DNA of 64,000 nt. It comes from Spirochaetales bacterium (GTDB lineage: Bacteria; Spirochaetota; Spirochaetia; UBA9216). The notes under the pieces were generated by a model. That model made no database searches and was not told the origin of the DNA. It saw nothing but the letters and a program-made list of their open reading frames with translations. Location of the stretch: NCBI GenBank assembly GCA_016839055.1, contig JAEKNX010000006.1, positions 62,001-126,000 on the forward strand, given 5' to 3'. This document shows positions 8,843-19,876 of this stretch, in pieces. Each line of letters starts with the position of its first letter. The stretch's first letter is position 1. The translations under genes and the position numbers were made by a program.

Positions 8843-9124
8843 CTATAGCCTTAATCTAATTGTCTTGATGGACAATTCAGGGTAGTTTTTCTGTAATTGC
8901 CGCAGGATTGACGACTTCTTCATTTCGAGCTTCTGAAGCCATCCCGGATGGTCAACCTTAACCCATACAATACCGTCTTCAATCTCCTCAATTTTCGAAT
9001 GCGATCCTTCGTTTATCCCAGCAATTTTAGTCCAGGCAGAGAATAAAGAGACCGCCTCCCGCTGCTGCTCATTCTGTATGAGAGCATCCATCATCGCGGA
9101 AACAAGATCTGAGGCTTTCTTCAT
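8843..9124 (-). CDS. DUF721 family protein (DciA-like)
   Basis: This 93-residue protein contains a DUF721 domain: an N-terminal helix (ASDLVSAMMDALIQ), a WTKIAG motif, then IVWVKVDHPGWLQKLEMKKSSILRQL. Many DUF721 proteins next to recF are related to DciA, the factor that brings replicative helicase to DnaA in bacteria without DnaC. That role is inferred here from family and position. The start overlaps the recF stop by four bases (ATGA), indicating coupled translation in the dnaA-dnaN-recF operon. Confidence 0.85.
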   Translation of the reverse strand: MKKASDLVSAMMDALIQNEQQREAVSLFSAWTKIAGINEGSHSKIEEIEDGIVWVKVDHPGWLQKLEMKKSSILRQLQKNYPELSIKTIRLRL

Positions 9125-10215
9125 TCGCTGACTCCCTGATTATCTCGATAAATTATTCCGTCACTGACTCTGTATAGAGGTCCCGCTTCTTTAAAATTCA
9201 CCAGAGCCTCGTCAGGAAGGAAGGTAAAAAACGCCTGCCTGTAATCAGGAAGATGTTCCAGGAATCGTTTCCTTTTGTCAAGATCCATCTCGAGAAGTAC
9301 ATCATCGAGAAGAAGAACCGGCAGTTTTCCGCTCTTTCTTGCCGCAAACGAAGTTTGTGAGGCTTTCAGCGACAATGAGATAAGCCTTATCTGCCCGGTA
9401 GAAGCTGTAGCGGCATAATTTCTGCCGCCGGCATAAAATCCCAGCCTGTCACGATGCGGTCCTGTTGTCGTAGCCGCGAAATGAAGATCACGATTCCGGT
9501 TTGCCTTTAACAACGATCTGACAGCTTCAGATGAGTTTTCACATTTCCAGGAAGGCGAATATTTTATTTCAAGCTTTACAGGTGTCCCTGAAATAGCCTG
9601 ATACAGATTGGTAAAGGTAATATTAAACTCTTCTATGAGGGCCGTACGCTTCTTCTGCAGCTCAATTCCAGCTTCAAGGGCCTGGTCATCATATATGTCC
9701 AGAAGATTGGTCCTGTGCTCTTTAAGGACCTTGTTCCGAAGCTTTATAACTCTGTTGTAGGTACGAAGGGTGTCGATGTAAGAGCTGTCATAGAGGCTGA
9801 TGGTCTGATTGATAAACAGCCTTCTCATATTTGGAGGACCGTTTACAAAATTTATATCATCATGAGTAAAGGCTATACAGGGAAACTCAGAAAGTAGTTC
9901 CTTTCTGTCCCGAATTTTTTTACCGTCAATCAGGATGCTCTTACTGCCGTTCTCGATTTTAAGCTGAATAGTCCGGCTCTGAAAACCGTCCTGAAAAACT
10001 GCCGACAGCGACATCTGTTTTTCCGAATGTTTTAAAAGGACTGACTCATTCCTAGTTCTGAAAGAGGAACCGTAACAAAGCAGATAAATTGATTCGAGAA
10101 AATTGGTCTTTCCCTGACCGTTTTCTCCGACGAGGTAAATGTCCTTGTCGGAGAATGTTATTTCGGTATCCCTGATATTTCTAAACTGGAACAGTCTTAC
10201 AGACTTAAAACCCAT
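9121..10215 (-). CDS. recF: DNA replication and repair protein RecF
   Basis: This 364-residue SMC-like ATPase loads RecA at gaps with RecO and RecR. Walker A is GENGQGKTNFLES (about 31-43). The ABC-type signature region TASTGQIRLISLSLK lies near 272, and Walker B LLLDDVLLEMD near 302. The N-terminal FRNIRDTEITF strand is standard. The gene starts directly after the dnaN stop (10215/10216) and overlaps the DUF721 gene by four bases, so it lies inside the dnaA operon. Its partner recR is at 24.9 kb. Confidence 0.97.
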   Translation of the reverse strand: MGFKSVRLFQFRNIRDTEITFSDKDIYLVGENGQGKTNFLESIYLLCYGSSFRTRNESVLLKHSEKQMSLSAVFQDGFQSRTIQLKIENGSKSILIDGKKIRDRKELLSEFPCIAFTHDDINFVNGPPNMRRLFINQTISLYDSSYIDTLRTYNRVIKLRNKVLKEHRTNLLDIYDDQALEAGIELQKKRTALIEEFNITFTNLYQAISGTPVKLEIKYSPSWKCENSSEAVRSLLKANRNRDLHFAATTTGPHRDRLGFYAGGRNYAATASTGQIRLISLSLKASQTSFAARKSGKLPVLLLDDVLLEMDLDKRKRFLEHLPDYRQAFFTFLPDEALVNFKEAGPLYRVSDGIIYRDNQGVSE

Positions 10216-11319
10216 TTAATCAAGCTGCATCGGCATCACAATGTGAAAATAATCCGCTTCTTCAGCCGCCTGAACTGTAATGGCCTTATTTGATTCAGTG
10301 AATAGAATCTTGATATTCTCTGTATTTATTACCCGAAGAGGATCTGTGAGATATGAGTAGTTGAGTGCAATAACTGCCCCCTCGCCCTCGTAGACACACT
10401 CTATTTCCTCGGTTGCAATTCCAATTTCACTTTCTTCTGAATTGACCTCAATCTTTCCGGAGGAAAGATTGAGAAAAATTCTTCGTGACTTGTTTTCAAC
10501 CAAAAGGGAAACACGCTTAACTGCTTCAATTAGCTCTTCACGTTTGACGATGATCTCAAAACTCTGAGAATCAGGAATAACCCTGTTATAATTCGGAAAC
10601 TGTCCCTCGATGAGGCTCGAAGAAATTGTCTGATTATCAAACTTGAAGAATATATTTTTTTCAGATACTGCAACTTGTATAGTTCCTTCTCCGCTGCTCT
10701 GCTTGCTGACCAGTTGCAGAACCTTAGGAGGAATTATAACTCCGCTGAAAGGTTTTACTGTTCCGCCTGTGCTTTTCTTAATGTATGATAGCCGTCGTCC
10801 ATCGGTTGCAACCATGATTAAGTTGCCCTCAATATTTTCCATGTAGACACCATTCATAAAATATCTTGTTTCATCATCAGATACGGCAAATATGGTCTGA
10901 CCTATCATCTCAATGAGATCACTCTGAGGCATGACGAAAAAATTGTCATCAGAAATTTTCTGCATTTCAGGATACTGCTCTGAAGCAATACTCTTCAACT
11001 GAAAATTGATTTTCTTAAAAAGAGGTTTGATATACAATTTTCCATCTTTAAGTTCAAACTCAACATCACCATTGGGTAAAGCTCGAAGAATGCTTAAAAA
11101 TTTATCACAATAAATTGTCGTACTTCCCGGTACTGATATATCTACAGGAATACTGGTCTCAAAGCCAACCTTTAAATCTGTAGCCTTGATTGTGAGTGTA
11201 TTATTTTCAGCTTCCAAAAGAACATTGGATAAAATAGATAGGGCATTCTTTGAAGATATGATCTCCTGGGCAATAGAAATCTCTTTAGTAAGATTATTTT
11301 TCTCACATATAAATTTCAT
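10216..11319 (-). CDS. dnaN: DNA polymerase III beta subunit (sliding clamp)
   Basis: This 367-residue protein is the ring-shaped processivity clamp. It starts MKFICEKNNLTKEISIAQ and has three clamp-fold repeats. Conserved pieces include LSNVLLEAE near residue 31, ATDGRRLSY near 172 and the C-terminal end with YFHIVMPMQL. It lies 217 bases downstream of dnaA. That gap contains DnaA-box-like words and TAG trinucleotides, so dnaN may be affected by origin events. Confidence 0.97.
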   Translation of the reverse strand: MKFICEKNNLTKEISIAQEIISSKNALSILSNVLLEAENNTLTIKATDLKVGFETSIPVDISVPGSTTIYCDKFLSILRALPNGDVEFELKDGKLYIKPLFKKINFQLKSIASEQYPEMQKISDDNFFVMPQSDLIEMIGQTIFAVSDDETRYFMNGVYMENIEGNLIMVATDGRRLSYIKKSTGGTVKPFSGVIIPPKVLQLVSKQSSGEGTIQVAVSEKNIFFKFDNQTISSSLIEGQFPNYNRVIPDSQSFEIIVKREELIEAVKRVSLLVENKSRRIFLNLSSGKIEVNSEESEIGIATEEIECVYEGEGAVIALNYSYLTDPLRVINTENIKILFTESNKAITVQAAEEADYFHIVMPMQLD

Positions 11320-11536
11320 TTAGGTACTCCTGTAACACTTATTCACTAATACATACTGTATATTAATATAAGTAATAGTAGTAGTAGTATCGTCTAATAT
11401 GTTGATAAGCCGTTTAAAACTATAACCTACAACTAAATAACGTTCTGACAACCCTATAAGGTTATCCACTGTCCGTGCACACTATACACAGGATAATCGA
11501 TTTTACAGATTTCATAAACAAGATATTAACAGTTTT
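11320..11536. promoter_or_regulatory. dnaA-dnaN gap: DnaA-box-like sites and TAG repeats
   Basis: Visible words are TTATCCACT (11462-11470, one mismatch from TTATCCACA), TTATCAACA on the minus strand (11400-11408, one mismatch) and CTATACACAGGATAA near 11482. A run of TAATAGTAGTAGTAGTAT lies at 11373-11390. TAG trinucleotide runs beside DnaA boxes resemble the DnaA-trio unwinding element described in Bacillus subtilis. The gap may therefore be a second lobe of the origin, or a DnaA-controlled dnaN promoter region. The origin role is inferred. Confidence 0.5.
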
Positions 11537-13057
11537 TCAGTTTTTTATATCATCTTTAACTGTTCTGATTAAATTGTTTATTGTCGGCTCGAGGGATGAT
11601 TCTGTTTTCATCCTACTTTCCATCCTCTGACATGCATGCATAACCGTAGTATGGTCTCTGCCTCCGAATTCATATCCTATTTCAGTAGTAGAGTACTCCG
11701 TAAGCTCCCTGAGAATGTACATTGCAATCTGCCGTGGCAGAGTAACTGCCTTTGTGCGTTTCTTGCTTTTAAGATCAGCAGTTCCAATGTTGAAATAATC
11801 GGCTACAATTCTCTGAATCAGATCAACCGATATATTCGACTGATAACTTTCGGTAAAATGGTCTTTAAGTTGTTCTGTGGCAATATCTACCGTTATATCT
11901 TTATGAACCAGTTCCGCGTATGCTATTAGCTTCAGAAGAGCTGATTCAAGATCCCTGACGTTGGTCGTAATATTTTGACAAATAAGCTCAATAACGCCCT
12001 TGGATATGGAGACGTTTCTGCTTTCCATTTTTTTTATGAGAATTGCCTGCCTTGTTTCGAGATCAGGCGGCTTCAGATCAACATTTAAACCACGCTCAAA
12101 ACGGCTTCTGAGTCTGTCGGCAAGGTTTTTAAGTTCCGATACCGGACGGTCACAGGTAAAGACTATCTGCTTTTTAGACTCATAGAGGGCATTGAAGGTA
12201 TGAAAGAGTTCTTCCTGGGTTCCTTCCTTGTTCTGCAGGAAATGAATATCGTCTATTAATAGTACATCGACTGTACGATATTTATTTTTAAACTGATGCA
12301 TCTTCTTTTTTCCGAGCATATCGAGAAATTCGTTCGTAAATGATTCAGCCGTAACGTATACAATCTTGAGATCGGGATTATCCTTAAAGACCGAATGACC
12401 TATAGACTGAATCAGATGAGTCTTTCCGAGGCCTACACCTCCGTAAAAGAGGCAGGGGTTATATGCCGTACCGGGATTCTTTGAAATGGCATAGGCGGCA
12501 TTGGCGGCAAATGAATTACTGTCGCCTATAATGAAGGAATCGAAGGTGTAATCAGGATTCAGCTGATTATGTTTGAATATTGAGCTGTTCTTAAAAGCAG
12601 GGGCCGAGTAGGGCTTTTCACTTCTTGGGACAGGGGCTGAGTAGATCTTTTCGGGTTTTGGAACTGGGGCCGAATTTTCCGGCTGCATATCAGTCTGTTC
12701 TCTCCTGACTTCCGCTGTCTGGTTAGGAGGGTGCGTGTTTTCAGTTTTTTCATCAGATAGCCTCTCCATTTGTTTTATGGGCTGACTTTCTTGTTTTGCG
12801 ATAACCTTAAATTCTATAGTAAGCCGCTTTCCAGTTATATTTTCAACTGCATCGGCAATCTTGGCACCATAACGCTGTGAAATTTGATCTTTGCAGAAGG
12901 ATGAGGGTACAGCTATCTGCATTGAGTTCTCAGTACCTGAACTATATTCAAGACTGCTGAACCACATGACCCTTTCCTGTTCGGTGATGCTATGTCGCAT
13001 CTGATTCAGTGTTTCAGTCCAGAAATCACTCCAATCCCAATTTTCATTGTTATCCAT
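11537..13057 (-). CDS. dnaA: Chromosomal replication initiator protein DnaA
   Basis: This 506-residue initiator binds DnaA boxes and opens the origin. The domains run in the standard order. Domain I is about 1-90. Domain II is a long linker (about 90-165) with near-repeats of SAPVPKPEKIY/SAPVPRSEKPY. The AAA+ domain has Walker A GGVGLGKTHL (about 206-215), Walker B LLIDDIHF (about 267-274) and an arginine-finger region. The C-terminal DNA-binding domain has the signature GGRDHTTVMHA. GAGGG lies before the start. It is transcribed away from gyrB across the origin. Confidence 0.98.
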   Translation of the reverse strand: MDNNENWDWSDFWTETLNQMRHSITEQERVMWFSSLEYSSGTENSMQIAVPSSFCKDQISQRYGAKIADAVENITGKRLTIEFKVIAKQESQPIKQMERLSDEKTENTHPPNQTAEVRREQTDMQPENSAPVPKPEKIYSAPVPRSEKPYSAPAFKNSSIFKHNQLNPDYTFDSFIIGDSNSFAANAAYAISKNPGTAYNPCLFYGGVGLGKTHLIQSIGHSVFKDNPDLKIVYVTAESFTNEFLDMLGKKKMHQFKNKYRTVDVLLIDDIHFLQNKEGTQEELFHTFNALYESKKQIVFTCDRPVSELKNLADRLRSRFERGLNVDLKPPDLETRQAILIKKMESRNVSISKGVIELICQNITTNVRDLESALLKLIAYAELVHKDITVDIATEQLKDHFTESYQSNISVDLIQRIVADYFNIGTADLKSKKRTKAVTLPRQIAMYILRELTEYSTTEIGYEFGGRDHTTVMHACQRMESRMKTESSLEPTINNLIRTVKDDIKN

Positions 13058-15427
<2,370 letters not shown>

Positions 15428-15455
15428 AACTAATTTAATTAGCGGGGGCTAAAAT

Positions 15456-17975
15456 TTGGGGTCAACTGGAAAAATTATACCTGTTGCTATTGAAGATGAG
15501 ATGAAAACTTCTTATCTCAATTATGCAATGTCGGTTATAGTAAGCAGGGCGCTTCCCGATGTTCGGGACGGCATGAAGCCTGTACATAGAAGAATTCTTT
15601 ACGCAATGCATGAAATGGGTCTCCGGTCCGACCGAACTTCAAAGAAATGTGGTCGTATTGTTGGAGACGTGCTGGGTAAATACCATCCGCATGGAGATCA
15701 GTCCATTTATGACGCGCTTGTAAGACTAGCGCAGGAATTTTCACTTCGGTATCCTCTTGTTAACGGTCAGGGAAACTTTGGTTCAATAGACGGTGACCCG
15801 CCGGCGGCAATGCGTTATACGGAAGCTAAACTGCAGAAGATTGCAGATGAAATGCTTGTAGATATAAAGAAGGATACTGTAGATTTCGGGCCGAACTATG
15901 ATGACTCAATGGTGGAACCTCTTGTACTGCCTGCGTCTATTCCCAACCTTCTAATAAACGGAGCCAGCGGGATTGCTGTAGGAATGGCAACGAATATGGC
16001 CCCTCATAACCTCGAAGAGGTGTCGGCCGCTATTCAGGCATATATCGAAGATCCGGATATTACGATTGAAGGACTTATGGAGCATGTTACCGGCCCGGAT
16101 TTTCCAACAAGGGGCTTAATTTTCGGCAAGAGCGGTATAAAGCAGGCATATAAGACCGGACGCGGCAGGGTTACAATGAGGGCCCGCTGCTCGCTCGAAA
16201 CGAATAAAACAGGTAGAGACATCATTATAGTTACCGAAATACCCTACCAGGTTAATAAAGTGACTCTGATAAAGAGGATTGCCGAGCTTGTCGCCGAAAA
16301 GAAGCTGCAGGGAATATCCGATCTTCGGGATGAATCCGACAGGGACGGAATAAGGATTGTAATTGAACTTAAAAGGGGAGCTATTCCCAGAGTCGTTCTA
16401 AACCGTCTTTTTATTAATACCCAGCTTCAGCAAAACTTCAATGTAAATGCGCTTGCGCTCGTAAACGGAATGCCGAAGATGCTTACGCTTAAAGACATGA
16501 TTCATTACTTTGTTGAGCATCGAAAAGAGGTTGTTACAAGAAGAACCGCATTCGATCTTAAAAAAGCAAAAGAGCGTGAACACATTCTAATCGGACTTAA
16601 GATTGCCTTAGATAATATTGATGATGTAATTAAAATAATAAAGAGCTCCAAGACTGTAGATATAGCTCGAAGCTCACTTATTGATACCTTCGACCTATCA
16701 GAGAGACAGGCTCAGGCTATTCTTGACATGAGGCTGCAGAGGCTGACAAGTCTGGAAACACAGAAAATACTCGATGAACTTGCCGAACTTCGAGCTCTCA
16801 TAGCCTATCTGGAAGATCTTCTTGCAAACGGATTAAAGATCCTCGGTGTTATCAAGGAAGAGACCATAGCTATTTCTGAAAAATATGGAAACAAGAGAGC
16901 AACCGAGATTGTACTTGAAGAAGCTGAAAAGATAGATATTGAAGATATGATTAAAGAAGAGGACATGGTTGTCCTTATTTCAGGGAAGGGTTTTATAAAA
17001 AGGCTTCCTGTAACAGCATATAAAAACCAGGGAAGAGGCGGAAAGGGTTCGTCTTCGGCTAACCTGAAGAATGAGGACTTCATTGAGCATCTGTTTATTG
17101 GCTCAACCCATGATTATGTGATGTTCATATCTAGTTCAGGAAAAGCCTACTGGATGAAAATACATGAGATTCCCGAAGGTTCAAGAATAGCAAGGGGCAC
17201 GCAGCTTAAAGCCCTGCTTTCAATAGCTCCTGATGAGGAGATTAAAGCAATTGTCTCTCTTAAAGAATTCTCAGATAAACAGTTTATTTTTATGGGAACC
17301 AGACGCGGTATTGTTAAGAAAGTAAAAACAGCTGACTTTTCAAATGCCAAAACCAGGGGAATAATTGCTGTGAAGCTGGACAATGATGATTCGCTTGTCC
17401 ATGCAACTCTTACTTCTGGTGAAGATGATGTATTTCTTGTAACCAAGAAGGGTAATGCGCTCAGATTCCATGAAGCGACGGTCAGGACTATGGGAAGGGC
17501 TACAAGAGGCGTAGCAGGAATAAAACTAAGCGGCGATGATGAACTGGCTGGATTCTTAAGTGTAAGAGAAGGCGAGATGATGCTTGTAATAAGCGAATAT
17601 GGTTACGGAAAGAGAACTGAATATTCTCAGTTTACTCCGCACGGACGCGCGACTCGAGGTCAGATAGCTTATAAAGTAACTGAAAAAACCGGCGAACTCA
17701 TCGGAGTTCTCGCTGTTAGAGAGGACGATGAGCTTGTTTGCATAACTTCACAGGGTAATACCCTTAAACTTGCTATGAATAACATATCATTGATGGGGAA
17801 AAATGCTCTAGGAGTTAGGGTTGTAAACATAAACAAGCCGGATTCGGTCATCGGAGTAGCAAGAGTTGCTAAGGAAAATGATGAAATTATTGAAATAAAT
17901 GAAAGTATTGAAATAAATGAAAGTAATGAAAGTAATGAAAGTAATGAAAGTAATGAAAGTAATGAACTCGAATAA
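15456..17975 (+). CDS. gyrA: DNA gyrase subunit A
   Basis: This 839-residue protein is the DNA-cutting subunit of gyrase. A TTG start (15456) after a G-rich site gives [19 protein letters not shown], the normal N-terminus. The catalytic tyrosine is Tyr121 in [10 protein letters not shown]. In the quinolone region [14 protein letters not shown], Gln82 and Asp86 occupy the positions of E. coli Ser83 and Asp87. The C-terminal beta-pinwheel contains the gyrase-box-like QGRGGKGSS. The extreme C-terminus is an acidic tail of repeated NES units (from about residue 815) coded by 9-bp tandem repeats. The gene ends just before a parS-containing terminator. Confidence 0.97.
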   Translation: MGSTGKIIPVAIEDEMKTSYLNYAMSVIVSRALPDVRDGMKPVHRRILYAMHEMGLRSDRTSKKCGRIVGDVLGKYHPHGDQSIYDALVRLAQEFSLRYPLVNGQGNFGSIDGDPPAAMRYTEAKLQKIADEMLVDIKKDTVDFGPNYDDSMVEPLVLPASIPNLLINGASGIAVGMATNMAPHNLEEVSAAIQAYIEDPDITIEGLMEHVTGPDFPTRGLIFGKSGIKQAYKTGRGRVTMRARCSLETNKTGRDIIIVTEIPYQVNKVTLIKRIAELVAEKKLQGISDLRDESDRDGIRIVIELKRGAIPRVVLNRLFINTQLQQNFNVNALALVNGMPKMLTLKDMIHYFVEHRKEVVTRRTAFDLKKAKEREHILIGLKIALDNIDDVIKIIKSSKTVDIARSSLIDTFDLSERQAQAILDMRLQRLTSLETQKILDELAELRALIAYLEDLLANGLKILGVIKEETIAISEKYGNKRATEIVLEEAEKIDIEDMIKEEDMVVLISGKGFIKRLPVTAYKNQGRGGKGSSSANLKNEDFIEHLFIGSTHDYVMFISSSGKAYWMKIHEIPEGSRIARGTQLKALLSIAPDEEIKAIVSLKEFSDKQFIFMGTRRGIVKKVKTADFSNAKTRGIIAVKLDNDDSLVHATLTSGEDDVFLVTKKGNALRFHEATVRTMGRATRGVAGIKLSGDDELAGFLSVREGEMMLVISEYGYGKRTEYSQFTPHGRATRGQIAYKVTEKTGELIGVLAVREDDELVCITSQGNTLKLAMNNISLMGKNALGVRVVNINKPDSVIGVARVAKENDEIIEINESIEINESNESNESNESNESNELE
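17881..17967 (+). repeat. 9-bp tandem repeat encoding the GyrA acidic tail
   Basis: Units of GAAAGTAAT (and the longer GAAATAAATGAAAGTATT) are repeated head to tail, giving the residues [23 protein letters not shown]. The unit is a multiple of three, so copy-number changes lengthen or shorten the tail without a frameshift. Confidence 0.85.
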
Positions 17976-18000
17976 TTTGTAAAGAAAATAATGACTGCGG

Positions 18001-18036
18001 GGCAGAATGTTTCACGTGAAACATTCTGCCTTTTTC
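18001..18036 (+). terminator. gyrA terminator containing a parS palindrome
   Basis: A perfect 30-base palindrome (18001-18030) with arms GGCAGAATGTTTCAC and the exact inverse is followed directly by TTTTTCTTT. It lies 25 bases after the gyrA stop. The centre of the stem is the parS site. Confidence 0.85.
18008..18023. other. parS centromere site 1
   Basis: TGTTTCACGTGAAACA is an exact match to the ParB-binding parS consensus known from Bacillus and many other bacteria. It forms the middle of the gyrA terminator stem. The parA-parB pair is 1.9 kb away, and oriC is 5 kb away. Confidence 0.95.
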
Positions 18037-18043
18037 TTTGAAC

Positions 18044-18093
18044 AAAAAAAAGCTGCGCCATCGCATTGAGTACAATACGGTAACGCAGCTTTT
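18044..18093 (-). terminator. Intrinsic terminator of the adenosine deaminase gene
   Basis: On the minus strand AAAAGCTGCG and CGCAGCTTTTTTTT form a stem (AGCTGCG/CGCAGCT) with a 26-base loop and a run of T residues. It faces the gyrA terminator, so the two convergent genes are insulated from each other. Confidence 0.75.
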
Positions 18094-18095
18094 AT

Positions 18096-18111
18096 TGTTT
18101 CACGTGAAACA
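18096..18111. other. parS centromere site 2
   Basis: A second exact TGTTTCACGTGAAACA lies 88 bases from the first, start to start. It is in a 20-base palindrome (ATTG...CAAT) between the add stop codon and the add terminator. It is therefore in the 3' untranslated part of the add transcript. Confidence 0.95.
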
Positions 18112-18114
18112 ATT

Positions 18115-19170
18115 TTAAATATTATATGAATCAATCACCTTCTGAGCTTCGGCCCAGAGGTTGTCTTTCTGTTTTTCGGTAAGATAGGATGCATAGACTG
18201 TGTTTTTCATTATATCCAGGAGTTCTTTTTCATTGAAAATTCCTTTGTTGAAAAGAAGAATATACTCATCAACCAGTTCGGATCCGAACAGAGTCGGATC
18301 ATCTGAGTTCAGGGTAACATTCAGCCCCATATCATAAAAGGCCTTAATAGGGTGGTCTTCGAGCTTTGTGACAAATTTCTTGGTAAAAAGATTACTGGTT
18401 GGACATATTTCAAGGGGAATCTGCCGGTTTTTAAGCAGAGTCATCAGCTTTTCATCCTGAATGGCGCTGATTCCATGTCCTATTCTCTGAACATTCAGCA
18501 GGTTAATAGCATCCCAGATAGACTTGGGTCCTACATCTTCACCGGCATGAGCCACTACCTTGAGTTTATTATCTGCCGCTCTCTTGAAAACGGTCTGATA
18601 ATCTTCGGCAGGTCCACTGCTCTCAGCGCCGCCGAGTCCTATACCAATTATGCTCCTCCTCGGATTATTAAGGAGGAGGTCGAGATTATTTTCGGCATTC
18701 TCATTTCCGAAGGTTCTGGAGACATCAATCAGATAATTAACGGTTATTCCCGACTCCTCCTGAATTTTTATCGAGCCTGCCTCAAGAATGTCGACCATAC
18801 GCGAAAAGGAAAATCCGGTCTGGAGAAATTTTGACGGTGCAAAAAAGATTTCTGCGTGAATAATGTTGTTTCGTTCGAGATACTGCTGGGCGTCCTCGAT
18901 CAGATATATAATATCCTGTTCTTTAATGAAGCTGGCCTGAATAATATTTATGAATAAATCTATAAATTCATCAAGGCTGTTCACATTAAATCGTTTTACA
19001 AGATCTTTTTTAGATTTGATTCCATTGAAATTAAGATTATTTTCCTGGATGAGCTTCCAGATTGTCTCGACGCTGATCAATCCCTCGAGATGAAGATGAA
19101 TTTCTGCCTTTGGGATTTCTTTAATTAATTTAATGAAGCTATTATTTCCGGAACTCACCATTTCCCTCAT
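18115..19170 (-). CDS. add: Adenosine deaminase
   Basis: This 351-residue zinc enzyme converts adenosine to inosine. The metal-binding HLHLEG motif is at residues 25-30. HAGED is further in, then RIGHG, EICPTSN and the SDDP motif (NSDDPTLFGSEL) that completes the active site. The length is normal. It is convergent with gyrA, with two parS sites and two terminators between them. It may recycle adenosine released by AhcY (3.8 kb). A relative acting on another purine or aminodeoxyfutalosine is possible, but the motif set favours adenosine deaminase. Confidence 0.88.
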   Translation of the reverse strand: MREMVSSGNNSFIKLIKEIPKAEIHLHLEGLISVETIWKLIQENNLNFNGIKSKKDLVKRFNVNSLDEFIDLFINIIQASFIKEQDIIYLIEDAQQYLERNNIIHAEIFFAPSKFLQTGFSFSRMVDILEAGSIKIQEESGITVNYLIDVSRTFGNENAENNLDLLLNNPRRSIIGIGLGGAESSGPAEDYQTVFKRAADNKLKVVAHAGEDVGPKSIWDAINLLNVQRIGHGISAIQDEKLMTLLKNRQIPLEICPTSNLFTKKFVTKLEDHPIKAFYDMGLNVTLNSDDPTLFGSELVDEYILLFNKGIFNEKELLDIMKNTVYASYLTEKQKDNLWAEAQKVIDSYNI

Positions 19171-19377
19171 TTACAGAATTTTATACAGATCAAATAGATT
19201 TTCGGCTGTTCCCGCCTAAAAATTAAATTAATCAAAAAATTCAGGTTAATCATGTTTTGTTTTTGAATACTTAAAGCTTTTCATCTGTAGACGGGTAATA
19301 ATATCTGTCCCGGTACGATAAAAAAGCTTCAACCAATTGTTTTAGATTATACAGCGCAATCAAAGAATTTCAACGAT

Positions 19378-19412
19378 AAAAAAAAGAGCTGTTCATATGA
19401 ACAGCTCTTTGA
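19378..19412 (-). terminator. Intrinsic terminator of the NifU-domain gene
   Basis: A perfect 28-base palindrome (AAAGAGCTGTTCAT and inverse, 19383-19410) is followed on the minus strand by about eight T residues. It sits immediately after the stop codon at 19414. Confidence 0.9.
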
Positions 19413-19413
19413 A

Positions 19414-19635
19414 TCAGGCCTCTACTACTTCAGTTACGCCTGGTACCTGTTCTTTCAGATACTTCTCGACGCCCTGTTTTAATGTCATTTTTGCCATTGG
19501 ACAGCCGTTACAGGCTCCCTTCAATTGAACGGATACGACACCGTCCTCTGATACATCGACAAGTTCAATATCACCACCGTCAGCCTGAAGTGACGGACGT
19601 ACATCCTGAATTGCCGCAGCTACAGCTTCTTTCAT
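19414..19635 (-). CDS. NifU C-terminal-like Fe-S scaffold protein
   Basis: This 73-residue protein consists of a single NifU C-terminal domain. It has the signature LQADGGDIELVDV, then the cluster-binding CNGCPMA (Cys42 and Cys45) and the helix MTLKQGVEKYLKE. Such stand-alone domains carry or deliver iron-sulfur clusters, for example to proteins like the Fe-S flavin oxidoreductase at 33.7 kb (that link is inference). It has its own promoter and terminator, so it is a single-gene unit between add and parA. Confidence 0.9.
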   Translation of the reverse strand: MKEAVAAAIQDVRPSLQADGGDIELVDVSEDGVVSVQLKGACNGCPMAKMTLKQGVEKYLKEQVPGVTEVVEA

Positions 19636-19654
19636 GCTATATCTCCTTGTATAT

Positions 19655-19683
19655 ATATTACTATTTTAGAAAACCATCGTCAA
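19655..19683 (-). promoter_or_regulatory. Promoter of the NifU-domain gene
   Basis: Minus-strand TTGACG (19678-19683) and TAATAT (19655-19660) are 17 bases apart. AAGGAG and the start codon follow within about 20 bases. Confidence 0.75.
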
Positions 19684-19861
19684 TCTTTGTAGGTTAGATT
19701 ATTTCGACTTGAGTGAAGCTTCTATAATTATTCGACTCCAAATTCGTCTATGACATAGGGGAAACCCTATATAGGTGGACAAATCTGGAACTCTTTTTTG
19801 ATTTGGAGCAATTTTCTTATTTTGAAAAGAAAAAATCCTCTTACACTAATTTACATTTAAG

Positions 19862-19867
19862 TATAAT
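19862..19867 (+). promoter_or_regulatory. -10 box of parA, implying a leaderless mRNA
   Basis: TATAAT ends 9 bases before the parA ATG (19877), so transcription would begin at or within a few bases of the start codon. No purine-rich ribosome site exists between them. The -35 is weak (TTACAC near 19841). Confidence 0.5.
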
Positions 19868-19876
19868 ATATCTGCC

